A DNA stretch of 47,205 nt from positions 1 through 47,205 of the forward strand of contig CAJIYZ010000055.1 of the NCBI GenBank assembly GCA_905181675.1. The letters are read 5' to 3'. This stretch comes from Bacteroidetes bacterium MED-G20. Lineage in GTDB: Bacteria; Bacteroidota; Bacteroidia; Flavobacteriales_D; Parvicellaceae. A program made the position numbers and the translations under genes. Under the pieces are notes generated by a model. That model saw only the letters and a program-made list of their open reading frames with translations. It searched no databases and was not told where the DNA came from. Below, piece by piece: positions 1-8,849 of the stretch. Position 1 is the stretch's first letter. Every line of letters starts with the position of its first letter.

Positions 1-1393
1 GACCGTAATTAAAATAATTATCTCCATGCACATTGTCTTCAACCCAACCATAGTTTCTTGAATAATCCACCATAATAGTATAATATGCATTTTTAACCCC
101 TTTTTGAGAACCTGCATCATCGGCAACATTTTGAAAACGCTGGGTGAACTTACCATAAGCTCTCCAGTCAAAATCTCTATAATTTGCTAAATTATCAGAA
201 TTCAATAATGAACTTTCCCAAGATGCTCCGTTACGGTCTGAATAAGAACCGGAAGCTCCAAATGAGATATTCATATTTGGACCGGCATTGACATCTATTT
301 TACCGGCGAGAGAAGCTGTAGTTCTATCTACATTTTGACGATACTTAACTTTTTCAAAAGCATCATCTGTTAAAAAATCTGTATTATAATATGCACCAAA
401 ACCCAAACCAGTTGGTCTCAATGGTCCCATTTTTGAAGGGTCTATTAACGAGTCTCTGTAAGATGGCTTTAGCCTATATTGATCACCAGCTAGTGGTCTT
501 GGGTCTAAGACATGGTTAAAGTTTCCAGAAACAAAGAATCCTAAAAGAGGATCTGTTTTCTTTCCAGTACTGTCTTTTTTCATAAGTAATGGACCTGAAA
601 AAGTACCTTCTAATAGATTGAATCCGTTGTTGTCTAAGCCGTATACGTTGTCATTTATAGCAAATCCTGAACTTACTACTTCAATTCCTCCAAAATAAGT
701 TCTTGAAGCTCCTCTTGTAGTAATAGATATTATACCACCTGTTGCATCTCCAAAATTTGCAGGAACCCCACCTGTCATTACACTTACTTCTTCAATAGCT
801 GATTTGGGTAAGTTGGTAGATCCTCTAACTTTAATACCATCAATATAATAAAAAGTTGCATCATCTCTAGAACCTCTTACAGATGTAATGTTACCATTCG
901 CATCAGATTGTACTCCACCAACAGTACTTGCAATAGAACCAGCAGACCTTCCTGGCATTCTAGCTAAATCTTCTCTTGTTACAGTACCACCAGATGCTCC
1001 ACCATCTTTATCAATTAAGGGCACTTTATAGCTTACAATTTCAACTTCCTTTAATAGCTCAGTTGCTTCCTTTAGATAAATAGGTGATAATGGCAATAAT
1101 TTCCCACCCTTAACTATTAATCCTTCTAATCTGTAGGTTTGGTAACCTACAAACTTAATTTCAAGCGTATAAGTTCCAGCAGATATATTACTAATCTTAA
1201 AAACACCATCAAAATCAGTTGTGGCACCTCCTCTTATATTTCCATTTTGAAAAAGCGCGACATTAACAAAAGGAAAACCATCTTTCAATTCGTCGAAAAC
1301 CTTACCTTTTACACTTCCTCCTTGAGGCTGAGCATAACTAACAAAGCATAATACAAAAAGAGAGACGGATAATAAAAATATTTTTCTAAGCAT
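1..1393 (-). CDS. TonB-dependent receptor, N-terminal part (cut by left edge)
   Basis: The minus-strand frame is open from an ATG at 1391-1393 to the window edge, giving 464 residues with no stop. It begins with a signal peptide (MLRKIFLLSVSLFVLCFVSYAQ-like, cleavage after the Ala near residue 21). Residues about 25-110 form a carboxypeptidase-regulatory-like beta domain (GTYTLEIKFVGYQ). A TonB plug domain follows at about 130-230, with REDLARMPGRSAGSIAST, VRGSRDDATFYYIDGIKV and GGVPANFGDATGGIISI. The rest is the start of the outer-membrane barrel. Such receptors import large substrates across the outer membrane using TonB energy; the substrate cannot be read from this part. No SusD-like partner is visible on the side inside the window. 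Confidence 0.93.
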   Translation of the reverse strand, partial: MLRKIFLLSVSLFVLCFVSYAQPQGGSVKGKVFDELKDGFPFVNVALFQNGNIRGGATTDFDGVFKISNISAGTYTLEIKFVGYQTYRLEGLIVKGGKLLPLSPIYLKEATELLKEVEIVSYKVPLIDKDGGASGGTVTREDLARMPGRSAGSIASTVGGVQSDANGNITSVRGSRDDATFYYIDGIKVRGSTNLPKSAIEEVSVMTGGVPANFGDATGGIISITTRGASRTYFGGIEVVSSGFAINDNVYGLDNNGFNLLEGTFSGPLLMKKDSTGKKTDPLLGFFVSGNFNHVLDPRPLAGDQYRLKPSYRDSLIDPSKMGPLRPTGLGFGAYYNTDFLTDDAFEKVKYRQNVDRTTASLAGKIDVNAGPNMNISFGASGSYSDRNGASWESSLLNSDNLANYRDFDWRAYGKFTQRFQNVADDAGSQKGVKNAYYTIMVDYSRNYGWVEDNVHGDNYFNYG

Positions 1394-1493
1394 AGTCTGT
1401 TATCTTTAATCTTGAACGTACGAAATAATCGTTTCACAAATTAAACAATAATTAACGAATTTTTAACATTTAGCCAATTTAAATTCAAAAAGT

Positions 1494-1895
1494 TTAATCC
1501 TCATTTTTGTTTTCCTTACGTTGAGAAAAATATTTTTTCCTGATAATCCAAAGTTGCCAAACTGGCACTATGGGTTTACCCGCTAAAAACCTTTGAGATT
1601 TTTTCAGGGTTCGCTTCATCCTTTTTCTCGTAGGTTTTGTTTGTTTTAATAAGTGGCTTTTTAACAACTCTTTTCTAGAATCTTTCTGGTGCTTTAGATT
1701 GTATTCTTCTTGCCTTTTTAAATCACTAAAAGAAAGACCTTCAAAAACTTCGTCTGTATTCCCAGGTATTTTGTAATTTAGAGCGTAAGAGTGCTTATTT
1801 GAACCTGATAATTCACCCTTGTTTTGACAATGAGTATTATTTGCAATAATAATTATTGCGAAAATCAATACAGGTTTTAAAACTAAACAATTCAT
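1494..1895 (-). CDS. Small basic secreted protein, unknown function
   Basis: A 133-residue protein if started at the ATG at 1893-1895; the frame is open further back to 1964 (156 residues). I prefer the inner start because it places a hydrophobic signal segment at the N-terminus (LVLKPVLIFAIIIIANNTHCQ). The mature part is polar. The C-terminal half is rich in Lys, Arg and Gln, probably helical (RKRMKRTLKKSQRF), and ends in a charged tail. I do not recognise the family. Its ATG overlaps the ATG of the divergent lipoprotein gene at 1894 by two bases, which is unusual and makes one of the two starts worth testing. It lies between the TonB receptor and the Rieske-like gene with no obvious operon partner. 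Confidence 0.55.
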   Translation of the reverse strand: MNCLVLKPVLIFAIIIIANNTHCQNKGELSGSNKHSYALNYKIPGNTDEVFEGLSFSDLKRQEEYNLKHQKDSRKELLKSHLLKQTKPTRKRMKRTLKKSQRFLAGKPIVPVWQLWIIRKKYFSQRKENKNED

Positions 1896-2331
1896 GAATA
1901 AAATAATTATCAAATTTAGTAATCTCTTTATATGTTTTTGGATAATTTTCTTAAATAGTTGCACAAAAAATCAAAATATAGTTCCATACGTATATGTAGA
2001 CCAGTATATAAACATATCCTTGCCCAGTTACTCTTCGCTGAACTCTATAGGGGGGTGGGCATATATAACTGGGGGAAGTAAAGGAATAATCATCTACAGA
2101 CAATCTTATGATCAATTTAGTGCATACGACAGGCACTGTACCTACAACTCGGACAATCCATGTGGAAAAGCCACAGTAGATTCTACCAACTCTTTTGTTG
2201 AATGTGCTTGCGACAGTAGTCAATATCAACTCTTTGATGGGCTAGTAATCCAAGGTCCAGCCAGCTATTCACTGAAAAATTATCAGACTAGTTTTGACAT
2301 TATATCTAATCAAATTCACATTTTTAATTAA
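1894..2331 (+). CDS. Rieske-like lipoprotein with degenerate cluster ligands
   Basis: A 145-residue lipoprotein: the signal sequence ends in the lipobox FLNSC with the lipidated Cys at 23. The fold looks like a Rieske [2Fe-2S] domain: a first ligand box at 81-84 (HCTY), a second at 104-107 (CACD), then FDGLVIQGPASYSLKNY, the loop typical of Rieske ferredoxins. In a true Rieske protein the boxes read CxH and CxxH. Here the cysteines remain (C82, C104) but the histidines are Tyr84 and Asp107. Extra cysteines C90 and C106 could make disulfides or a different metal site. The periplasm- or surface-facing protein therefore probably does not carry a classical Rieske cluster. The stop codon overlaps the next ATG (TAATG), so it is translationally coupled to the following gene. 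Confidence 0.75.
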   Translation: MNKIIIKFSNLFICFWIIFLNSCTKNQNIVPYVYVDQYINISLPSYSSLNSIGGWAYITGGSKGIIIYRQSYDQFSAYDRHCTYNSDNPCGKATVDSTNSFVECACDSSQYQLFDGLVIQGPASYSLKNYQTSFDIISNQIHIFN

Positions 2332-2969
2332 TGTATAGACTTCTTGCTCTTATTATTATTGTATTAGAATGTTTTCAATTATCTGCTCAAATAAATGAGG
2401 AAGAAGAAAACAACAATTTGTCACACTCAATATCCATAGGATGGAGCAACCCAGTGAGCTCAATTTCAACACTCTTCGACGCTAAATTTGAGGAAAAAAT
2501 AGGGGTTCTCATAGATTATCAAATGAGCGTTTCAGAAAACAAATTTTACAAAATTCACACCAAGTTTTCCCCATCTTACAAAAACCCAACTTTTAGTTTA
2601 AATAACTTTTTAATTAGCATTACAAAGGGAAGTTGGCTAATGGAGAAGAGAAATATAAATATTGGTCACGGAATAGGTCCTTATTTTAGATGCAATATTT
2701 ACAGAGGACAATCTGGAAGAGGAACTCAGGTGTTTTGGTCATCAGATGATTTCGGTGTAGGAATAGAGTATTTTGTTTTTTTGGACTATTTAGTTAAAAA
2801 AGATTTTTTTATAACTATTATTGCTAATCTTAATACTGGTCTTCATCAATACTACGAAGCAACAATTGGAAATGGCACAGCTGGAAACGCCACATTAAGC
2901 CAAGAATATTGGGGAATAAAACTTTCTAACCAGCAACTGATTTCAGTAGCTATCAAAAAGTATTTATAA
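2331..2969 (+). CDS. Probable outer-membrane beta-barrel protein, unknown
   Basis: A 212-residue protein with an N-terminal signal peptide (LLALIIIVLECFQLSAQ, cleavage near residue 20). It has alternating hydrophobic/polar segments and many aromatic residues, as in small outer-membrane barrels, and ends in a short strand (LISVAIKKYL). No family motif is recognised. It starts within the stop codon of the Rieske-like lipoprotein gene, so the two are probably expressed together and may work together at the outer membrane. Its 3' end overlaps the end of the convergent M1 peptidase gene by a few bases. No terminator is visible there. Confidence 0.65.
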   Translation: MYRLLALIIIVLECFQLSAQINEEEENNNLSHSISIGWSNPVSSISTLFDAKFEEKIGVLIDYQMSVSENKFYKIHTKFSPSYKNPTFSLNNFLISITKGSWLMEKRNINIGHGIGPYFRCNIYRGQSGRGTQVFWSSDDFGVGIEYFVFLDYLVKKDFFITIIANLNTGLHQYYEATIGNGTAGNATLSQEYWGIKLSNQQLISVAIKKYL

Positions 2970-4841
2970 TTTACTTTTAAAAATAATTTCAGGAATTGTT
3001 AATCCCTTATTATTATTTATTGACCAAACATTGTTTTCTAAGTCAATATCTGCCAGTCTTGTAGAAGGGTCTATTTGTATTTTTTTGATTTCTTCTATTG
3101 AAAAATCTACTTCAAATTCGTAGTAGTTGTACACCCAAGGCCAATCAGTAATTGTCTTAAAGGCGTCTCCAATCATATCCTTTTTCTTGGATCCACGCAT
3201 AATTCTAAGTGGAATATTGTACCAGTAAGCATTGGAGTCTTTGGTCACCAAGCAAATATCTAAAGGCATTGGAATTCTTCCGTTTTTTTGAATTAAAATG
3301 GTGCTCTTTTCTCCAGATGATTTAACTCCAACTATCGAGTAATCAATTGTATTAGTTGTTTCAGTAAACTGCTCGAAATACCAATCTAATTCCATTCCAC
3401 TTTCTTTCTCCATAATCTTTTTAAAATCTGATGGTTTTGGGTGTTTAAATTTCCAGATTTCAAAATATTTTTTCATGCCAGTTTTTAAAACCTCAGATCC
3501 AATTATATATCCCAATTGATGAAGAAAAACAGAACCTTTATTGTAAGCATTTACACCATAAACATAATTTAAATTATAAAAATCAGCATGGGTTGACAAA
3601 GGCTCTTCATAATTAGATTTTGCAACGTTAGCATAGCTCTTATACTGTCTGTAAAGTGGATTTAAAATATTCTTTTCATATAAATAGTTCAAAACTTCAT
3701 ATTGAGCATAAGTACAAAACCCTTCATCCATCCACTCATATTTGGATTCGTTGGTGCCAAGAATACCCTGAAACCAGCTATGAATAGATTCATGAACGGT
3801 AACACTTATCAAGCCTCTTAAAGAACCTTCTGCAGTAATTAAAGTACACATTGGGTACTCCATCCCCCCATCTCCGCCTTGAATAATTGAATATTGTTTG
3901 TACGGATATTCACCGTAATTTTCATTCATATATTCAAAACATTTTACTGCGTATGGCTGTAATGATTTCCAATTTTCATTTAACGAGTCATTTTTGTGCA
4001 GAAAATGAATTATGGTTCCGTTATCTAAAAAAGTTTGCTCATGAATAAAAAATGGATCTGCAGCCCATGCAAAATCGTGTACATTTTCTGCCTTAAAATG
4101 CCATTTTAATTTACCAGTTGCATTTACTCTTTTATTTTTCTTTTGATTTTGATAACCATGGCCAATTTCATTTGGGTTTTGAAGGATTCCAGTACCGCCT
4201 AAAACAAAAGAACTGTCAATGTTAATTACTACATTGAAGTCTCCCCATACACCATAAAACTCCCTACCTATATATGGGTTGGTATGCCAACCTTCCAAAT
4301 CATATTCACACATTTTTGGATACCACTGTGTCATAGAATAAGCTACATCTTCTTTATTATACCTTCCAGTTCTTCTTATTTGAATTGGAATTTGACTCTT
4401 ACAATCGATAGATAAATTTAATTTCTTGCCCGATTTAAGAGGCTCATCTAAGAATATTTCTAGAATAGTACCCTCTTGATGAAAACTTAAACCACTAGGT
4501 CCATTATTTACACTTATTATTTTTTGAAATCCTATATCATCTTTATCTAGATGGTAAATCCTATCCATAACTCTTGAATCAGGATCGGCAATAGACCTTG
4601 ACCTTACATCCATCATAGAACCTGGCTGAAAAGCATTGTAAAATAAATGCATATATACTTTTGATAAGTCGTCTGGTGAATTATTGAGATAAGTAATTTC
4701 TTGGCGAATATCAAATTGATGACTTTTATGGTCAAAATCAATACTCATATCGTATTTTATATTTTGTTGCCAATATCCATCTTGAGAAAGAACTTGAAGA
4801 TAAAACGACATTAATAATATGGACGTAATTAAAACTCTCAT
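2964..4841 (-). CDS. M1 family metallopeptidase, exported
   Basis: A zinc aminopeptidase of the gluzincin M1 family. The zinc motif is HESIH at about residue 350 (His, Glu, His) followed 18 residues later by the Glu of MDEGFC; the family exopeptidase motif appears as GGMEYP shortly before. I chose the ATG at 4839-4841, which overlaps the upstream stop as ATGA and gives a clean signal peptide (MRVLITSILLMSFYLQVLSQ). A start ten codons earlier at 4871 is possible but puts charged residues in front. At 625 residues it has the usual M1 N-terminal beta domain plus catalytic domain and no recognisable sorting tail. It probably trims peptides in the periplasm. It is the last gene of the folE-to-M1 run. 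Confidence 0.93.
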   Translation of the reverse strand: MRVLITSILLMSFYLQVLSQDGYWQQNIKYDMSIDFDHKSHQFDIRQEITYLNNSPDDLSKVYMHLFYNAFQPGSMMDVRSRSIADPDSRVMDRIYHLDKDDIGFQKIISVNNGPSGLSFHQEGTILEIFLDEPLKSGKKLNLSIDCKSQIPIQIRRTGRYNKEDVAYSMTQWYPKMCEYDLEGWHTNPYIGREFYGVWGDFNVVINIDSSFVLGGTGILQNPNEIGHGYQNQKKNKRVNATGKLKWHFKAENVHDFAWAADPFFIHEQTFLDNGTIIHFLHKNDSLNENWKSLQPYAVKCFEYMNENYGEYPYKQYSIIQGGDGGMEYPMCTLITAEGSLRGLISVTVHESIHSWFQGILGTNESKYEWMDEGFCTYAQYEVLNYLYEKNILNPLYRQYKSYANVAKSNYEEPLSTHADFYNLNYVYGVNAYNKGSVFLHQLGYIIGSEVLKTGMKKYFEIWKFKHPKPSDFKKIMEKESGMELDWYFEQFTETTNTIDYSIVGVKSSGEKSTILIQKNGRIPMPLDICLVTKDSNAYWYNIPLRIMRGSKKKDMIGDAFKTITDWPWVYNYYEFEVDFSIEEIKKIQIDPSTRLADIDLENNVWSINNNKGLTIPEIIFKSKL

Positions 4842-5845
4842 AAAAACATTTCTTTTTTTAGGTTCAACCATTCTAAAGTACTATTGCAAAAAATATCTTC
4901 CACTACAGATTTTTCCAAATTCATCTGATTAATAAACTCTCCAATTTCTAAATCTCCAAGTGGAAAAGGATAATCACTCCCTAAAGTCACTCTTTTAGAA
5001 CCCTGCATTTTCAAGACATAATTGAGCATGTCCTGATCATGAGTAATACAGTCTACCCAAAAATGACCGCAGTATTCTCTAGGGTTTCTAGAATTGTCTA
5101 CAGCAACAAGGTCTGGTCTGCAATTAAAACCGTGTTCTATTCTTCCAATAGTTGATAAAAAAGAGCCACTTGCATGGCAAAAATTTACTCTTAATTTTGG
5201 GAATTTATCAAAAACCCCACCAAAAATCATAGAGCACATAGCTCGAGAAGTTTCAGCTGGCATACCAACAAGCCAAGGGAGCCAATATTTACTCATGTCT
5301 TTCTTACCCATCATATTCCATGGATGAATTAGGACAGCCAATCCAAGCTTTTCACAGGCTTCCCAAATAGGAGAAAACTGAGATTCATTTAAATTTTTAT
5401 CTTCTATATTAGAACCTATCTGGACGCCTTTTAACCCTAGTTCTTTAATTCTATATAGTTCTTGAACAGCAAGGTCAGGATCTTGCATAGGAAGAGTCCC
5501 TAAACCAATATAGTTTTTGGGATACTTATTAACCAAATTAGCTAAATCATCATTTAAGAATCTAGCTACTTCAAGACCATCTTTAGGTTTTGAAAAATAA
5601 GCAAACAGAACTGGAATGGTACATACCACTTGCACTTTTGTAGCATACTTTTCATACTCATGAATTCTAACTTCAGGATCCCAGCAATTGTGATTTATTT
5701 CTCTAAAGAATTTATCTCCCTGCATCATTTTAGCCAAGCTAGATTTGTGATGTTCTAATCTAATAAAACCCTCATAACCAAACTTCTTCTCCCAGTCAGG
5801 AAGATTTTTTGGAATCATATGGGTGTGCATGTCTATTTTGAGCAT
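4838..5845 (-). CDS. Amidohydrolase, ACMSD-like decarboxylase
   Basis: A 335-residue metal-dependent hydrolase closely resembling 2-amino-3-carboxymuconate-6-semialdehyde decarboxylase of the kynurenine pathway, which diverts the aminocarboxymuconate intermediate away from quinolinate and NAD. It has the N-terminal metal motif HTH (His7, His9), a later HPWNMMGKKDMSKYW segment typical of ACMSD, HASGSFLSTIGRIEHGF, and the metal Asp in LGSDYPFPLGD. I prefer the ATG at 5843-5845 (MLKIDMHTH); an upstream ATG at 5872 would overlap the yidD stop. No other kynurenine gene is in this window, so the pathway role rests on similarity. It is cytoplasmic (no signal peptide). Confidence 0.88.
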   Translation of the reverse strand: MLKIDMHTHMIPKNLPDWEKKFGYEGFIRLEHHKSSLAKMMQGDKFFREINHNCWDPEVRIHEYEKYATKVQVVCTIPVLFAYFSKPKDGLEVARFLNDDLANLVNKYPKNYIGLGTLPMQDPDLAVQELYRIKELGLKGVQIGSNIEDKNLNESQFSPIWEACEKLGLAVLIHPWNMMGKKDMSKYWLPWLVGMPAETSRAMCSMIFGGVFDKFPKLRVNFCHASGSFLSTIGRIEHGFNCRPDLVAVDNSRNPREYCGHFWVDCITHDQDMLNYVLKMQGSKRVTLGSDYPFPLGDLEIGEFINQMNLEKSVVEDIFCNSTLEWLNLKKEMFL

Positions 5846-5855
5846 ATTGAAAATA

Positions 5856-6077
5856 TTAAGGTACTGGATCATAGCCTGTCCCTCCCCAAGGGTGACATTT
5901 TAGAATCCTTTTTAAAGCTAACCAAAATCCTACAAAAGGACCTTTTAATTTTATAGCATCCATAGCATAATTGGAGCAAGTAGGGTTAAACCTACAAGTA
6001 CTAGGAAAAAATGGTGAAATCAATTTTTGATATAACCATATAGGGGCAATCAATAAATATTCCAATATTTTCAACAT
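5856..6077 (-). CDS. yidD: Membrane protein insertion efficiency factor YidD
   Basis: A 73-residue YidD protein, full length for the family. Signature features are the amphipathic N-terminus ([10 protein letters not shown]), the [16 protein letters not shown] motif with its two cysteines, and the C-terminal [12 protein letters not shown]. YidD sits on the inner face of the cytoplasmic membrane and assists YidC in inserting membrane proteins. In many bacteria yidD lies beside rnpA and yidC; here it sits between an exported C1 peptidase gene and the ACMSD-like gene. Its ATG shares one base with the upstream stop codon (TAATG), so translation is probably coupled to the peptidase gene. Confidence 0.96.
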   Translation of the reverse strand: MLKILEYLLIAPIWLYQKLISPFFPSTCRFNPTCSNYAMDAIKLKGPFVGFWLALKRILKCHPWGGTGYDPVP

Positions 6078-7288
6078 TATTTAATCCCTAATTTCTTTTT
6101 AAGTTCTTTTGTCAAAACATCTTTATGGACTTGTATATTTAAAGTTTTATATTTTACATATGGAAAGGAAGCAAAGAAATAACCATCACGATCGTTACTT
6201 TCCCCCCAAGAATTTTTAACTATAAAATACTTAGTTCCTTTTTGATCTTCTACTAAACCCGTTACATGCATACCATGGTCATCTGTAGTTTCCTGGTTGT
6301 CAAATGCGATTTGTCTTTCATTTTGGGTAATGTTTCTTTCTTTAACAGGACTTACAAAAGCATTACTATTTCTTTCAGCTCCAGCATCATTAAATCTTTT
6401 ACTATCTCTACCTGATTTTTTAATGGTTGATTCATCTTCTGGCAAAATTGCTAAAGCATCTCTATAGCCAAAACCTTTTTCTGAAACATCAGCTCCCCAT
6501 GCAAAAGTATAGCCATTCATAATGGCTTGCTCCATAACATTCATAAATTCTTCGATAGGTAAATTATAGCTTGATTGCATAGCCCAATTGTCTTGAACTT
6601 CTAAAACAAATTGACTATAAAATGGGTGATGAGTAAAAGAAGTTATGGATATATAATCGTCCATATTCAGACCTAAGGATTTTGAAAAAGATTTAGGATT
6701 GTACTCCTTCCCTTTATAACTAAACTTGAAATTTTCTATATCACTTGGAAGATCACCTAAATATGCATCAAGAATTCCTTCTATTCCATTTTTCCAAACA
6801 GGAGTGAGTTTTCCATTTTGAGGTTTTTTTGCCAAAGCCTTAACTGCTGATTCAAGAACTGCTTCCATTTCAGAATGCTTATGGGTTGTTCCACCATAAT
6901 TTAGACCATTGTACACTTCTTCTGGAACTATTCCGTATCTTTTAATAACCCAAGGAATATCGTGGAATGCGCCACCAGGACCAAAAGTAAAAGTTCCATA
7001 CATTCGTAGGTAATTTTCAGCTTTTCCTAAATAAGCATTTCTAGCAATAAACATTTCAGAAAGATTATGACGTTCGTTTTTTAATCTTATAATCTCAGAT
7101 TCAAAAAAAGACAAGGAAGAAAAACTCCAACAAGTACTTGTCCTACCTTGATTTTGAACATCCGTAGCTTCTAAGTCTTTAAGTACTTTAAATTTATATT
7201 CGCTACCCTCTCTATTAGTCTCAAACTTTGATTGAGAAAACACACCTAAAGACATAAACGAAATTGAAATAATTAAAAGGTTTTTCAT
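6077..7288 (-). CDS. C1 family (bleomycin-hydrolase-like) cysteine peptidase, exported
   Basis: A 403-residue papain-superfamily peptidase of the C1B type. Catalytic residues are visible: Cys53 in [11 protein letters not shown], His341 in DDHGMHVTG and Asn359 in VKNSWG; the oxyanion Gln is in VQNQGR (about 47). Unlike most cytoplasmic bleomycin hydrolases it has a signal peptide ([16 protein letters not shown], cleaved near residue 19), so it acts outside the cytoplasm. It lies 2 bases downstream of the M14 carboxypeptidase gene and overlaps yidD by one base, so it is part of a tight operon. Together with the neighbouring M14 and M1 enzymes it suggests peptide scavenging in the periplasm. Confidence 0.93.
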   Translation of the reverse strand: MKNLLIISISFMSLGVFSQSKFETNREGSEYKFKVLKDLEATDVQNQGRTSTCWSFSSLSFFESEIIRLKNERHNLSEMFIARNAYLGKAENYLRMYGTFTFGPGGAFHDIPWVIKRYGIVPEEVYNGLNYGGTTHKHSEMEAVLESAVKALAKKPQNGKLTPVWKNGIEGILDAYLGDLPSDIENFKFSYKGKEYNPKSFSKSLGLNMDDYISITSFTHHPFYSQFVLEVQDNWAMQSSYNLPIEEFMNVMEQAIMNGYTFAWGADVSEKGFGYRDALAILPEDESTIKKSGRDSKRFNDAGAERNSNAFVSPVKERNITQNERQIAFDNQETTDDHGMHVTGLVEDQKGTKYFIVKNSWGESNDRDGYFFASFPYVKYKTLNIQVHKDVLTKELKKKLGIK

Positions 7289-7290
7289 AT

Positions 7291-8847
7291 CTATTTATTT
7301 TTATTGTTGATTATTTTTCTAGTTGACCCATCGTCAAATATTTCTATTTGGACAGAATTGTCAGAGCCTTCTCTACCCAATAAATCTACTTTTTTTACAA
7401 GCTTTTTGCCCTTCTCTGACTCTATAATCCCAACTGTGTTAATTGCTCCTAATTGGACATTTAAAACTGTAGCAGTTGCATTGTAAATATCGACATTTAT
7501 GGACTTACTTTCATAACCCTGAGAACTAAAATTGACTAAATAATTCCCTGGGCTTAAATATCTATGGTAATTTCCAATAGGTAAATTTGAATAAACATGA
7601 GAACTGTCGTAATCATGACCAAATATCTCTACTCTAGCAGTTAAAGGCTGCCCTGTAATAGTATCTGAAACCAATCCCCTAAGACCATTTAAGGATTCTT
7701 CAATATAGTTAAACAAGGAAGCTTTATTTGCAGTCCAATAATTTGGCAAAGTAGATGGGGTTGGCACCTTAGTGGAGGAAAGTTCAATAGTAGATTCTCT
7801 ACACAATTTATAGTAATTCATAAAGTCTTGTCTTCCTCCATCAACTTCATACCATACCCACCCATTAGTAAGTCCGTTATTTAAGTCGTTAAAATATCCT
7901 GCTGCACTATGCTGGTGTACAGTATCTGCATACATAGAACCAATGTTTTGCCACCAAGAATCGTCTGCAGTCAAATTTGACCAAGTATCCCAAGGATAAT
8001 TGAATACTTCTGCCCCAGTATGAAAATTACAAGACATACTAAAAGGAATTGAATCAGCAAGATTCATGAAAATTACTGTTTCTTCTTGCCATGAATTTCC
8101 ATCTGGATGATCTCCATCCAAAGGGTCTGGATAGTTTCTATTTAAATCAATCCAATTTGCGTTGCCTCTCACCGCTCCATTAACAGAGAGATCACTAACA
8201 GCAAATGCTCCATCAGGATTTGCTAAAGGATTAATCCATAAATCTACTCCATCTACAATATTCGTATAATTACCTAGACTGTAGCCATTTAAAATTTCAT
8301 CAATTAACCTCAACATTAAAACATAGCCAGTTAGCTCATTTCCATGCATGGAAGATGTATACAAGAAAGAAGGCTCATTTTCTTGAAATCCAACATTGTT
8401 TGATATTTGAACTGCCAATATTTTATGTCCTGAATTTAACGTTCCAAGATTGTGAAGTTTACAAATTGAGGGAAAAGAATCTGCAAATGCTTGCATCATA
8501 GTTTCGTATTCTTGGTAATTAGGATAAAAATTCCATAAAGATCTAGAAGCTGTTGGGTCTACTAATTGTATTTCGTCATTTATAATTTCAAATGGAATAT
8601 TTAAATCTAGAAAATCTAAAAATTCTTTTTTATTGGCATAAGCATATACTTTGTGAGAATTTGTTTTATGATCTATGGAAATAACTTTGCTAACGGTATT
8701 GACATTTTTTGGAGGATCAAATGAGAAATACTGTTCTCCTCTAATACTAAATAAAGAATCTACCAAGTTATTTTGTGAAAAGGAATTGTTAAAAAAAAAC
8801 AAGAGAATGCAACTCAAGATAATTTTATTAAACCATAAAAATTTCAT
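7291..8847 (-). CDS. M14 zinc carboxypeptidase, exported
   Basis: A 518-residue metallocarboxypeptidase. Zinc ligands are His168 and Glu171 in MHGNE and the later His in CNFHTGAEV; the substrate-binding Asn-Arg pair is in DLNRNYPDP and the catalytic Glu in ESTIELSS. A signal peptide is present (CILLFFFNNSFSQ). After the catalytic domain (about 110-400) comes a carboxypeptidase-regulatory-like beta sandwich (about 395-470). The tail (VDLLGREG...IEIFDDGSTRK) resembles a short C-terminal motif seen on many secreted Bacteroidota proteins, though it is not a standard T9SS type A domain. It probably removes C-terminal residues from extracellular peptides. The gene is 2 bp from cysS and 2 bp from the C1 peptidase gene. 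Confidence 0.93.
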   Translation of the reverse strand: MKFLWFNKIILSCILLFFFNNSFSQNNLVDSLFSIRGEQYFSFDPPKNVNTVSKVISIDHKTNSHKVYAYANKKEFLDFLDLNIPFEIINDEIQLVDPTASRSLWNFYPNYQEYETMMQAFADSFPSICKLHNLGTLNSGHKILAVQISNNVGFQENEPSFLYTSSMHGNELTGYVLMLRLIDEILNGYSLGNYTNIVDGVDLWINPLANPDGAFAVSDLSVNGAVRGNANWIDLNRNYPDPLDGDHPDGNSWQEETVIFMNLADSIPFSMSCNFHTGAEVFNYPWDTWSNLTADDSWWQNIGSMYADTVHQHSAAGYFNDLNNGLTNGWVWYEVDGGRQDFMNYYKLCRESTIELSSTKVPTPSTLPNYWTANKASLFNYIEESLNGLRGLVSDTITGQPLTARVEIFGHDYDSSHVYSNLPIGNYHRYLSPGNYLVNFSSQGYESKSINVDIYNATATVLNVQLGAINTVGIIESEKGKKLVKKVDLLGREGSDNSVQIEIFDDGSTRKIINNKNK

Positions 8848-8849
8848 AA

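Noticed and set aside
1139-1351. Plus-strand frame antisense to the TonB receptor gene
   Set aside because: It is antisense to a clearly coding signal peptide and carboxypeptidase-regulatory-like region, with no family features.
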